Shown in pieces: positions 11,391 through 24,333 of a stretch of DNA of 64,000 nt. The notes below the pieces were generated by a model. The model searched no databases. It worked only from the letters and a program-made list of their open reading frames with translations, and was not told the origin of the DNA. Source of the DNA: Calliopsis andreniformis (lineage: Eukaryota; Arthropoda; Insecta; Hymenoptera; Andrenidae); NCBI RefSeq assembly GCF_051401765.1, contig NW_027480598.1:372001-436000 (forward strand). The letters run 5' to 3'. Position 1 is the stretch's first letter. Every line of letters starts with the position of its first letter. The translations under genes were made by a program, and so were the position numbers.

Positions 11391-12425
11391 TCAATCGTCA
11401 ATACTCAATCCTCAATCCTCAATCCTCAATCGTCAATCTACAATCCTCAATCCTCAATCCTCAATCCTCAATCCTCAATCCCCAATCCTCAATCCTCAAC
11501 CGTCAATCCTCAACCCTCAGTCCTCATCCTCAATCCTCAATCCTCAATCTTCAATACTCAATCCTCAATCCACAATCCTCGATCTTCAATCCTCAGTCCT
11601 CAATTCTCAATCCTAAATCCTCAATCCTTAATCCTCAGTCCTCTGTCCTCAAACATCAACCCTCAGTACCCAGTCCTCATCCTCAATCCTCAATCCTCAA
11701 TCATCAATCCTCAATCTTCAATCCTCAATAATCAATCTCCAATCCTACAACCTCAAACCTCAATCCTCAATCTTCAACCCTCAATCCTCAATCCTCAATC
11801 CTCAATCCTCAATCTTCAACACACAACGCTCAACCATCAATCCTCAATACTAAACCATCAACCCTCATTCCTCAATACTCAACACAATATCCTGAATTCT
11901 CAGGACTCAATACTCAATACAGAATATTCAATCATCAAATCACAATCCTCAAACATCAATCCTCAGCACTCAATCCTCAAACCTCAGTCCTCAATACGCA
12001 ATCCTCAATCCTCAATCCTCAATCCTGAGTCTTCAATCCTCAATCCCCAATCCTCAATCTTCAATCCTCAGTAATCAATCTCCAATCCTACATCCTCAAA
12101 CCTCAATCCTCAATCCTCAATCCTCAATCCTCAATCCTCAATCCTCAATTCTCAATCCTCAATCCTCAATCCTCAATCCTTAATAATCAATCGCCAATCC
12201 TACATCCTCAACGTTCAATCCTCAATCCTCAATCCTCAATCCTGTGTCTTCAATCCTCAATCCCCAATCCTCAATCTTCAATCCTCAGTAATCAATCTCC
12301 AATCCTACATCCTCAAACCTCAATCCTCAATCCTCAATCCTCAATCCTCAATCCTCAATCCTCAATCCTCAATCCTCCATCCTAAATCCATAATCCTCAT
12401 TCCTCAAACCTCAATCCTCAACCCA
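11391..12425. repeat. Mixed satellite with a 217-bp local duplication
   Basis: A class-A island variant (CACAATATCCTGAATTC) lies near 11886. Downstream, a stretch beginning CCTGAGTCTTC at about 12024 is repeated from CCTGTGTCTTC at about 12241, a spacing of 217 bp or 31 heptamers, with AATCAATCTCCAATCC and CTACATCCTCAAACC in both. The part around 11650-12030 resembles the second half of the extra segment at 20567-21399. Confidence 0.75.
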
Positions 12426-13374
12426 CAGTCCTCATCCTCAGTCCTCAATCCTCAATCCTCAATCCTCAACCTTCAATCCTCAATAATCAATCTCCAATCC
12501 TACAACCTCCAACCTCAATACTCAATATTCAATCCTCAATCCTCAATCCACCAATCCTCAATCCTCAATTTTCAACACACAACCCTCAACCATCAATCCT
12601 CAATACTCAACCATCAGTCCCCATTCCTCAATACTCAATAGAATATCCTGAATTCTCAGGACTCAATACTCAATCCACAATATTCAAACATCAAACCTCA
12701 ATCCTGAAACATCAATCCTCAACACTCAATCCTCAAACCTCAGTCCTCAATCGTCAATCCTCAATCCTCAATCTTCAATAATCAATGCTCGATCTTCAAT
12801 CCTCAATCCCCAATGCTCAAACTTCAATCCTCAATCCTCAATCCTCAATCCTCAACCCTCAATCCTCAATGCTCAATCCTCAATCTTCAATCCTCAATAC
12901 TCAATCTTCAATTCTCATTCCTCAATCCTCAACCCTCAGTCCTCATTCTTCAATCCTCAATACCCAATCCTCAATCTTAAGTCCTCAATCCTCAATTCGC
13001 AATACTCAATCCTCAATCCTCAGGCCTCAAGTATCAATACTCAATCCTCAGGCCTCAAGTATCAATACTCAACCCTCAGTCCTCGTCCTGAATCCACATC
13101 CTTCAATGCTCAATCCTCAACCTTCATTCATCAATATTCAACCTTCAATCCTCAATCCTCAATCCTCAATCCTCGATACCCAATCCTCAATCCTCAATGT
13201 TCAATCCTCAATACCAAATCATCAATCTTCAATCCTCAATCCTCAATCCTCAGTCCTCAATCCTCAATCCTCAATCCTCAGTCCTCAAACATCAATCCTG
13301 AATCCTCAATCCTGAATCCTCAATCTTCAGCCCTCAGTCCTCAACGATCTGCTGTCAATCCTCAATCCTCAATA

Positions 13375-14037
13375 GAATATCATGAATTCACAGTTTTCAA
13401 TACTCAATACTCAATCTGCAATCTTCAAATCTCTATCCACAAACATCAATTCTCATCACTCAAACCCAAACACTCAGTCCCCAATCCTCAATACTCAATC
13501 CTCAATCCTCAATCCTCAATCCACAATCCTCAACCTTGAATCCTCAGTACTCAATCTTCAATCATCAATCCTCAATCCTCAATCCTCAATTCTCAATCCT
13601 CAATCCCCAATCCTCAATCTTCAGTCCTCAATCCTCAATCCTCGATCCTCAATCCTCAATTCTCAGTCCTCAAACCTCAATCTTCAGTCCTCAATCCTGT
13701 ATACTCAATCTTCAATCGTCAATCCCCAATCCTCAATCTTCAGTCCTCAATCCTCAATCCTCAGTCGTCAATCCTCATTCCTCAATCCTCAGCCCTCAGA
13801 CCTCAATCCTGAACCCTCAGTCCACATCCTCAATCCTCAATCCTCAATCCTCAACCCTCAGCCCTCATCCTCAATCCTCAATCCTCAATCCTCAATCCTC
13901 AAGCGTCTATCCTCAATCCTCAATCCTCAGCACTCAATCCTCAGTCCTCGAAACTCAATCCGGAACACTCAATCCTGAATCCTCAATCTTCAGCCGTCGG
14001 TCCTCAACAATCAATTGTCAATCCTCAATCCTCAATA
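13375..14037. repeat. 663-bp higher-order unit, copy 4
   Basis: Starts at a class-B island, GAATATCATGAATTCACAG, and is followed at 14038 by the CCCCATTC unit, the same neighbour as at 1808 and 7810. It carries the CGAAACTCAATCCGG tail. It is a single copy here, embedded in the 5.68-kb unit, whereas at 6484-7809 the same unit is doubled. Confidence 0.9.
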
Positions 14038-17000
14038 GAATATCCTCAATTCACAGTTTTCAATACTCAATCCCCATTCTTCAATCTTCAAATCTCAATC
14101 CACAAACATCAATTCTCATCACTCAACCCTCAACACTCAGTCCTCTATCATCAATCCTCAATACTCAGCCCTCAATCTTCAACACTCAATACTCAATCTT
14201 CAATCCTCAATCCTCAATTCTCAATCCTCAATACTCAATCCTCAATCCTCAATCCTCAATCCTCAATCCTCATTCCTCAAAGCTCGATCCTCAACACTCA
14301 GTCCTCATCCTCAATCCTCAATCCTCAATCTGCAATACTCAATTCTTAATCCCTAATCTCTCAATCTTCAATCCTCAGTCCTCAATCCTCAATCCTAAAT
14401 CCTCAATCCTCAATCCTCAATACTCTGTCCTCAAACCTCAATCCTCCACCCTCAGTCCTCGTCCTCAACTCTCAACACTCAACCCTCAATCCTCAATCCT
14501 CAAACATCAATACTCAATCTTCAATCCTCAATCCTCAATCCTCAATCCTCGATCCTCAATTTTCAACACACAACTCTCAACCATCAATCGTCAATACTCA
14601 AGCATCAATACTCATTCCTCAATACACTATAGAATATCCTGAACTCTCAGGATTCAATACTGAATCCAAAATATTCAATCATCAAATCTCAATCCTCAAA
14701 CCTCAATCTTCACTCCTCAATCCCCAATCCTCAATCTTCAATCCTCAATCCTCAATCCTCAATCCGCAGTCCACAATCCTCAATCCTCAGTCCTCAAACC
14801 TCAATCCTCAATCCTCAATCCTCTATCCTCAATCCTCAGTCCTCAAACCTCAATCCTCAACCCTCAGACCTCTTCCTCAATCCTCAATCCTCAATCCTCG
14901 ATCCTCAATTTTCAACACACAACCCTCAACCATCAATCGTCAATACTCAAGCATCAATACTCATTCCTCAATACACTATAGAATATCCTGAACTCTCAGG
15001 ATTCAATACGCAATCCAAAATATTCAATCATCAAATCTCAATCCTCAAACCTCAATCTTCACTCCTCAATCTCCAATCCTCAATCTTCAATACTCAATCC
15101 TCAATCCTCAATCCGCAATCCACAATCCTCAACCCTCAGTCCTCAAACCTCAATCCTCATTCCTCAATCCTGAATACTCAATCTTCAATCGTCAATCCCC
15201 TATCCTCAATCTTCAATCCTCAATCCTCAATCCTCAATCGTCAATCCTCATTCCTCAATCCTCAGTCCTCAGACCATAATCCTCAACCATCAATCCTCAA
15301 CACTCAATCCTCATCCTCAATCCTCAATCCTTAATCCTCAATCCTCAATCTTCAATCCTCAATAATCAATCGCCAATCCTACATCCTCAATCCTCAATCC
15401 TCAATCGTCAATCCTCATTCCTCAATCCTCAGTCCTCAGACCATAATCCTCAACCATCAATCCTCAATCCTCAATCCTCAATCCTCAATCCTCAACCCTC
15501 AATCCTCAACCTTCAGTCCTCAAACCTCAATCCTCAACCCTCGGTCCTCGTCCTCAATCCTCAACCCTCAATCCTCAATCCTCAACCTTCAATCATTAAT
15601 ACTAAATCTTCAATCCTCAATCCTCAATCCTCAATCCTCAATTCTCAATATTCAACACACAACCCTCAACTATCAATACTCAATACTCAACCGTCAATCC
15701 TCAATTCTCAATACTCAATAGAATATCCTAAATTCTCAGGATTCTACACTCAATCCACAATATTCAATCATCAGATCTCAAACCTCAAACATCAATCCTC
15801 AACACTCAATCCTGAAACGTCAGTCCTCAATCTTCAATCCTCAATCCTCAATCCTCAATCCTCAATCCTCAATCCTCAATCCTCAATCCTCAATCCTTAA
15901 TCTTCAATCCTCAATCCCCAATCCTCAATCTTCAATCCTCAATCCTCAATCCTCAATCCACAATCCTCAGTCCTCAGTCCTCAATCCTCAATCCTCAACC
16001 CTCAGTCCTCGTCCTCTATCCTCAAACCTCAATCATCAATCCCCAATAATCAATCTCCAACCCTACATACTCAAACCTCAATCCTCAATCCTCAATCCTC
16101 AATCTTCAATCCTCAATCCCCAAACGTCAAACTTCAATCCTCAATCCACAATCCTCAATCCTCAGTCCTCAATCCTCAATGCTCTATCCTCAATCCTCAA
16201 TTCTCAATCCTCAGTCTTCAAACCTCAATCCTCAACCCTCAGTCCTCATCCTCAATCCTCAGTCCTCAATCCCCAATCCTCCATCTTCAATCCTCAATAA
16301 TCAATCTCCAATCCTACATCCTCAAACCTCAATCCTCAATCCTCAAACCTCAATCTTCAGTCCTCAATCCCCAAACCTCAACTTTCAATCCTCAATCCTC
16401 AATCCTCAGTCCTCAATCCTCAATCCTCAATCCTCGGTCCTCAAACCTCAATCCTCAACCCTCAGTCCTCGTACTCAACACTCAACCCTCAATCCTCAAT
16501 CCTCAATCTTTAATACTCAATCTTCAATCCTCAATCCTCAATCCTCAATCCTCAATCCTCAATCCCCAATCCTCAATCTTCAGTCCTCAAACCTCAATCC
16601 TCAATCCTCAATCCTCAATAATCAATCTTCAGTCCTCAATTCCCTATCCTCAATACTCAATCCTCAATCCTCAATCCTCAATCGTCAATCCTCAATCCTC
16701 AATCCTCAATCCTGAATCCTCAGTCCTCAAGCCTCAATCCTCAACCCTCAGTCCTCAAACATAAATACTCAATCTTCAATCCTCAATCCTCAATCCTCAA
16801 TCCTCAATCCGCAATTATCAACACACAACCCTCAACCATCAATCGTCAATACTCAACCATCAATACTCATTCCTCAGTACACAATAGAATATCCTGAACT
16901 CTCAGGTCTCAATACTCAATCCACAGTATTCAATCATCATATCTCAATCCTCAAACATCAATCCTCAACACTCAATCCTCAAACCTCAGTCCTCAGTCCT

Positions 17001-17917
17001 CAATCCTCCATCCTCAATCCTCAATCCTTAATTTTCAACACACTACCCTCAACCATCAATCCTCAATACTCAACCATCAATCCTCATTCCTCAATACTCA
17101 ATACAAAATCCTGAATTCACAGGGCTCAATACACAATCCACAATGTACAATCGTCAAATCTCAATCCTCAAACATCAATCCTCAACACTCAATCCTCAAA
17201 CCTCAGTCCTCAATCTTCCATCTTCAATCCTCGATCCCCAATCCTCAATCTTCAATCCTCAATAGTCAATCCTCAATCCTCAACCCTCAGTCCTTAAACC
17301 TCAATCCTCAACCCTCAGTCCTCATCTTCTATACTATATCCTCAATCCTCAATCCTTAATCTTCAATCCTCAATCCCCAATCCTCAATCTTCGATCCTTA
17401 ACCCTCAATCCTAAATCCTCAATACTCAATGCTTAATCTTCAATCCTCAATCACCAATCCTCAACACTGAGTCCTCATCCTCAATCCTCACTCCTCAATC
17501 CTCAATCCTCAATCCACAATACTCATTCCTCAAACCTCAATCCTCAACCCTCAGTCCACATCCTCAATCCTCAATCCTAAATCCTCAATCCTGAATCCTC
17601 AATCCTCATTCCTCAAACCTCAATCCTCAATCCTCAACACTCAGTCCTCATCCTCAATCCTCAATCCTCAATCCTCAATCCTCAATCGTTAATCTTCAAT
17701 CCTCAATCCCCAATAATCAATCTTCAATCCTCAGTCCTCAATCCTCAATCCTCAATCCTCAATCCTCAATCCTCAATCCTCTATCCTCAGTCCTCAATCC
17801 TCAGTCCTCAAACCTAAATCCTCAATCTTCAATCCTCAATCTTCAAGCCTCAATCCCTAAACCTCAACTTCCAATCCTCAATCCTCAATCCTCAGTACTC
17901 AACCCTCAATCCTCAAT

Positions 17918-17968
17918 CCTCTGTCCACAAAGCGCAATCCTCAATCCTCTGTCCACAAAGCACAATCC
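17918..17968. other. Paired GTCCACAAAGC cassettes, 28 bp apart (representative)
   Basis: CTCTGTCCACAAAGCGC and CTCTGTCCACAAAGCAC occur as a pair spaced exactly 28 bp, four heptamers. The same pair is at 26158/26186, 27334/27362, 32087/32115, 46717/46745, 53450/53478 and 58203/58231; single copies are at 2811, 5300, 27925, 52440 and 54041. The pair is usually followed by CAACCCTCAGCCCTCGTCC. Single and paired forms in otherwise similar contexts show gain or loss of a 28-bp block. Confidence 0.8.
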
Positions 17969-19056
17969 TCAACCCTCAGCCCTCGTCCTCAATTCTCAAC
18001 CCTCAATCCTCAATCCTCAATCCTCAATCCTCAATCCTCAATCCTCAATCCTTAATCTTCAATCCTCAATCCCCAATCCTCAATCTGCAATCCTCAATCC
18101 TCAATCCTCAGTCCTCATCCTCAGTCCTCAATCCTCAATCCTCAATCCTCAACCTTCAATCCTCAATAATCAATCTCCAATCCTACAACCTCCAACCTCA
18201 ATACTCAATATTCAATCCTCAATCCTCAATCCACCAATCCTCAATCCTCAATTTTCAACACACAACCCTCAACCATCAATCCTCAATACTCAACCATCAG
18301 CCCCATTCCTCAATACTCAATAGAATATCCTGAATTCTCAGGACTCAATACTCAATCCACAATATTCAAACATCAAACCTCAATCCTGAAACATCAATCC
18401 TCAACACTCAATCCTCAAACCTCAGTCCTCAATCGTCAATCCTCAATCCTCAATCTTCAATAATCAATGCTCGATCTTCAATCCTCAATCCCCAATGCTC
18501 AAACTTCAATCCTCAATCCTCAATCCTCAATCCTCAACCCTCAATCCTCAATGCTCAATCCTCAATCTTCAATCCTCAATACTCAATCTTCAATTCTCAT
18601 TCCTCAATCCTCAACCCTCAGTCCTCATTCTTCAATCCTCAATACCCAATCCTCAATCTTAAGTCCTCAATCCTCAATTCGCAATACTCAATCCTCAATC
18701 CTCAGGCCTCAAGTATCAATACTCAATCCTCAGGCCTCAAGTATCAATACTCAACCCTCAGTCCTCGTCCTGAATCCACATCCTTCAATGCTCAATCCTC
18801 AACCTTCATTCATCAATATTCAACCTTCAATCCTCAATCCTCAATCCTCAATCCTCGATACCCAATCCTCAATCCTCAATGTTCAATCCTCAATACCAAA
18901 TCATCAATCTTCAATCCTCAATCCTCAATCCTCAGTCCTCAATCCTCAATCCTCAATCCTCAGTCCTCAAACATCAATCCTGAATCCTCAATCCTGAATC
19001 CTCAATCTTCAGCCCTCAGTCCTCAACGATCTGCTGTCAATCCTCAATCCTCAATA

Positions 19057-19719
19057 GAATATCATGAATTCACAGTTTTCAATACTCAATACTCAATCTG
19101 CAATCTTCAAATCTCTATCCACAAACATCAATTCTCATCACTCAAACCCAAACACTCAGTCCCCAATCCTCAATACTCAATCCTCAATCCTCAATCCTCA
19201 ATCCACAATCCTCAACCTTGAATCCTCAGTACTCAATCTTCAATCATCAATCCTCAATCCTCAATCCTCAATTCTCAATCCTCAATCCCCAATCCTCAAT
19301 CTTCAGTCCTCAATCCTCAATCCTCGATCCTCAATCCTCAATTCTCAGTCCTCAAACCTCAATCTTCAGTCCTCAATCCTGTATACTCAATCTTCAATCG
19401 TCAATCCCCAATCCTCAATCTTCAGTCCTCAATCCTCAATCCTCAGTCGTCAATCCTCATTCCTCAATCCTCAGGCCTCAGACCTCAATCCTGAACCCTC
19501 AGTCCACATCCTCAATCCTCAATCCTCAATCCTCAACCCTCAGCCCTCATCCTCAATCCTCAATCCTCAATCCTCAATCCTCAAGCGTCTATCCTCAATC
19601 CTCAATCCTCAGCACTCAATCCTCAGTCCTCGAAACTCAATCCGGAACACTCAATCCTGAATCCTCAATCTTCAGCCGTCGGTCCTCAACAATCAATTGT
19701 CAATCCTCAATCCTCAATA
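19057..19719. repeat. 663-bp higher-order unit, copy 5
   Basis: Counterpart of 13375-14037 in the second large unit, at an offset of 5682. The only difference I noticed is a C-to-G change near 19472 (CAGGCCTCAGACC). It is preceded and followed by the same island types as its partner. Confidence 0.9.
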
Positions 19720-20566
19720 GAATATCCTCAATTCACAGTTTTCAATACTCAATCCCCATTCTTCAATCTTCAAATCTCAATCCACAAACATCAATTCTCA
19801 TCACTCAACCCTCAACACTCAGTCCTCTATCATCAATCCTCAATACTCAGCCCTCAATCTTCAACACTCAATACTCAATCTTCAATCCTCAATCCTCAAT
19901 TCTCAATCCTCAATACTCAATCCTCAATCCTCAATCCTCAATCCTCAATCCTCATTCCTCAAAGCTCGATCCTCAACACTCAGTCCTCATCCTCAATCCT
20001 CAATCCTCAATCTGCAATACTCAATTCTTAATCCCTAATCTCTCAATCTTCAATCCTCAGTCCTCAATCCTCAATCCTAAATCCTCAATCCTCAATCCTC
20101 AATACTCTGTCCTCAAACCTCAATCCTCCACCCTCAGTCCTCGTCCTCAACTCTCAACACTCAACCCTCAATCCTCAATCCTCAAACATCAATACTCAAT
20201 CTTCAATCCTCAATCCTCAATCCTCAATCCTCGATCCTCAATTTTCAACACACAACTCTCAACCATCAATCGTCAATACTCAAGCATCAATACTCATTCC
20301 TCAATACACTATAGAATATCCTGAACTCTCAGGATTCAATACTGAATCCAAAATATTCAATCATCAAATCTCAATCCTCAAACCTCAATCTTCACTCCTC
20401 AATCCCCAATCCTCAATCTTCAATCCTCAATCCTCAATCCTCAATCCGCAGTCCACAATCCTCAATCCTCAGTCCTCAAACCTCAATCCTCAATCCTCAA
20501 TCCTCTATCCTCAATCCTCAGTCCTCAAACCTCAATCCTCAACCCTCAGACCTCTTCCTCAATCTT

Positions 20567-21399
20567 CAATCCTCAATCCTGAATCCTCAATCTTCAATCC
20601 TCAATACTCAATCTTCAATCCTCGATCCTCAATCGTCAATCCTAAATCCTCACTCCTCAATCCTCAATCCTCAATCTTCAATACTCAATCGTCAATCATC
20701 AACCCTCAACCCTCAATCCACAATCCTCATTCCTCAAACCTCGACCCTCAACTCTCAGTCCACATCCTCAATCCTCAATCCTCAATCTTCAATCCTCAAT
20801 CCTCTATCCCCAATCCTCAATCTTCAATCCACAGTAGTCAATCTTCAATCCCAAATCCTCAATCCTTAATCCTCAATCCTCTGTCCTCAAACCTCAATCC
20901 TCAATCCTCAGTCCTCATCCTCAATCCTCAATCCTCAATCATCAATCCTCAATCTTCAATCCTCAATAATCAATCTCCAATCCTACAACCTCAAACCTCA
21001 ATCCTCAACCTTCAACCCTCAATACTCAGTCCTCAATCCTCAATCCTCAATCTTCAACATACCACCCTCAACCATCAATCCTCAATACTAAACCATCAAC
21101 CCTCATTCCTCAATACTCAACACAATATCCTGAACTCTCAGGACTCAATACTCAATCCAGAATATTCAATCATCAAATCACAATCCTCAAACATCAATCC
21201 TCATCACTCAATCCTCAAACCTCAGTCCTCAATATGCAAGCCTCAATCCTCAATCCTCAATCCTCAGTCTTCAATCCTCAATCCCCAATCCTCAATCTTC
21301 AATCCTCAATCCTCTATCCTCAATCCTAAATCCACAATCCTCATTCCTCAAACCTCAATCCTCAACCCTCAGTCCTCATCCTCGGTCCTCAATCCTCAA
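20567..21399. repeat. 833-bp extra segment in the second large unit
   Basis: At 14885 the first large unit passes straight into CCTCGATCCTCAATTTTC; the second copy instead holds about 833 bp before the same sequence resumes at 21400. The extra DNA is satellite. Its first half resembles 3775-3950 (CCTCGATCCTCAATCGTC, then CAATCGTCAATCATCAACC), and its second half resembles 11650-12030, including an island variant CACAATATCCTGAACTC near 21123. It could be an insertion here or a deletion from the first copy. Confidence 0.8.
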
Positions 21400-22603
21400 T
21401 CCTCAATCCTCGATCCTCAATTTTCAACACACAACCCTCAACCATCAATCGTCAATACTCAAGCATCAATACTCATTCCTCAATACACTATAGAATATCC
21501 TGAACTCTCAGGATTCAATACGCAATCCAAAATATTCAATCATCAAATCTCAATCCTCAAACCTCAATCTTCACTCCTCAATCTCCAATCCTCAATCTTC
21601 AATACTCAATCCTCAATCCTCAATCCGCAATCCACAATCCTCAACCCTCAGTCCTCAAACCTCAATCCTCATTCCTCAATCCTGAATACTCAATCTTCAA
21701 TCGTCAATCCCCTATCCTCAATCTTCAATCCTCAATCCTCAATCCTCAATCGTCAATCCTCATTCCTCAATCCTCAGTCCTCAGACCATAATCCTCAACC
21801 ATCAATCCTCAACACTCAATCCTCATCCTCAATCCTCAATCCTTAATCCTCAATCCTCAATCTTCAATCCTCAATAATCAATCGCCAATCCTACATCCTC
21901 AATCCTCAATCCTCAATCGTCAATCCTCATTCCTCAATCCTCAGTCCTCAGACCATAATCCTCAACCATCAATCCTCAATCCTCAATCCTCAATCCTCAA
22001 TCCTCAACCCTCAATCCTCAACCTTCAGTCCTCAAACCTCAATCCTCAACCCTCGGTCCTCGTCCTCAATCCTCAACCCTCAATCCTCAATCCTCAACCT
22101 TCAATCATTAATACTAAATCTTCAATCCTCAATCCTCAATCCTCAATCCTCAATTCTCAATATTCAACACACAACCCTCAACTATCAATACTCAATACTC
22201 AACCGTCAATCCTCAATTCTCAATACTCAATAGAATATCCTAAATTCTCAGGATTCTACACTCAATCCACAATATTCAATCATCAGATCTCAAACCTCAA
22301 ACATCAATCCTCAACACTCAATCCTGAAACGTCAGTCCTCAATCTTCAATCCTCAATCCTCAATCCTCAATCCTCAATCCTCAATCCTCAATCCTCAATC
22401 CTCAATCCTTAATCTTCAATCCTCAATCCCCAATCCTCAATCTTCAATCCTCAATCCTCAATCCTCAATCCACAATCCTCAGTCCTCAGTCCTCAATCCT
22501 CAATCCTCAACCCTCAGTCCTCGTCCTCTATCCTCAAACCTCAATCATCAATCCCCAATAATCAATCTCCAACCCTACATACTCAAACCTCAATCCTCAA
22601 TCC

Positions 22604-24333
22604 TCAATCCTCAATCTTCAATCCTCAATCCCCAAACGTCAAACTTCAATCCTCAATCCACAATCCTCAATCCTCAGTCCTCAATCCTCAATGCTCTATC
22701 CTCAATCCTCAATTCTCAATCCTCAGTCTTCAAACCTCAATCCTCAACCCTCAGTCCTCATCCTCAATCCTCAGTCCTCAATCCCCAATCCTCCATCTTC
22801 AATCCTCAATAATCAATCTCCAATCCTACATCCTCAAACCTCAATCCTCAATCCTCAAACCTCAATCTTCAGTCCTCAATCCCCAAACCTCAACTTTCAA
22901 TCCTCAATCCTCAATCCTCAGTCCTCAATCCTCAATCCTCAATCCTCGGTCCTCAAACCTCAATCCTCAACCCTCAGTCCTCGTACTCAACACTCAACCC
23001 TCAATCCTCAATCCTCAATCTTTAATACTCAATCTTCAATCCTCAATCCTCAATCCTCAATCCTCAATCCTCAATCCCCAATCCTCAATCTTCAGTCCTC
23101 AAACCTCAATCCTCAATCCTCAATCCTCAATAATCAATCTTCAGTCCTCAATTCCCTATCCTCAATACTCAATCCTCAATCCTCAATCCTCAATCGTCAA
23201 TCCTCAATCCTCAATCCTCAATCCTGAATCCTCAGTCCTCAACCCTCAATCCTCAACCCTCAGTCCTCAAACATAAATACTCAATCTTCAATCCTCAATC
23301 CTCAATCCTCAATCCGCAATTATCAACACACAACCCTCAACCATCAATCGTCAATACTCAACCATCAATACTCATTCCTCAGTACACAATAGAATATCCT
23401 GAACTCTCAGGTCTCAATACTCAATCCACAGTATTCAATCATCATATCTCAATCCTCAAACATCAATCCTCAACACTCAATCCTCAAACCTCAGTCCTCA
23501 GTCCTCAATCCTCCATCCTCAATCCTCAATCCTTAATTTTCAACACACTACCCTCAACCATCAATCCTCAATACTCAACCATCAATCCTCATTCCTCAAT
23601 ACTCAATACAAAATCCTGAATTCACAGGGCTCAATACACAATCCACAATGTACAATCGTCAAATCTCAATCCTCAAACATCAATCCTCAACACTCAATCC
23701 TCAAACCTCAGTCCTCAATCTTCCATCTTCAATCCTCAATCCCCAATCCTCAATCTTCAATCCTCAATAGTCAATCCTCAATCCTCAACCCTCAGTCCTT
23801 AAACCTCAATCCTCAACCCTCAGTCCTCATCTTCTATACTATATCCTCAATCCTCAATCCTTAATCTTCAATCCTCAATCCCCAATCCTCAATCTTCGAT
23901 CCTTAACCCTCAATCCTAAATCCTCAATACTCAATGCTTAATCTTCAATCCTCAATCACCAATCCTCAACACTGAGTCCTCATCCTCAATCCTCACTCCT
24001 CAATCCTCAATCCTCAATCCACAATACTCATTCCTCAAACCTCAATCCTCAACCCTCAGTCCACATCCTCAATCCTCAATCCTAAATCCTCAATCCTGAA
24101 TCCTCAATCCTCATTCCTCAAACCTCAATCCTCAATCCTCAACACTCAGTCCTCATCCTCAATCCTCAATCCTCAATCCTCAATCCTCAATCGTTAATCT
24201 TCAATCCTCAATCCCCAATAATCAATCTTCAATCCTCAGTCCTCAATCCTCAATCCTCAATCCTCAATCCTCAATCCTCAATCCTCTATCCTCAATCCTC
24301 AATCCTCAGTCCTCAAACCTAAATCCTCAATCT
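22604..24333. repeat. 1730-bp tandem duplication, copy 1
   Basis: Every landmark recurs exactly 1730 bp later: AATCCCCAAACGTCAAAC at about 22625 and 24355, the class-A island at 23392 and 25122, and the CAAAATCCTGAATTCACAGG variant near 23610 and 25340. I noticed one substitution, CTCAACCCTC near 23243 against CTCAAGCCTC near 24973. The same DNA is present only once in the first large unit (about 16092-17850), so this is a copy-number gain there or a loss here. Confidence 0.9.

Larger units (their letters stand above)
12426..18108. repeat. 5.68-kb higher-order unit, copy 1
   Basis: The unit matches 18109 onward. Its left part (12426-14884) pairs with 18109-20566 at an offset of 5682-5683; one base is lost in the second copy near 18300 (CATCAGCCCC against CATCAGTCCCC). 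Its right part (about 14888-18090) pairs with 21400 onward at an offset of 6512, then 8242 after a tandem duplication in the second copy. Very few substitutions are visible in the left part, for example CAGCCCTCAG near 13790 against CAGGCCTCAG near 19472. It contains islands of both classes and one 663-bp unit. Confidence 0.9.

Noticed and set aside
20567..21399. The 833-bp extra segment as foreign DNA
   Set aside because: Both halves match satellite elsewhere in the window (about 3775-3950 and 11650-12030).
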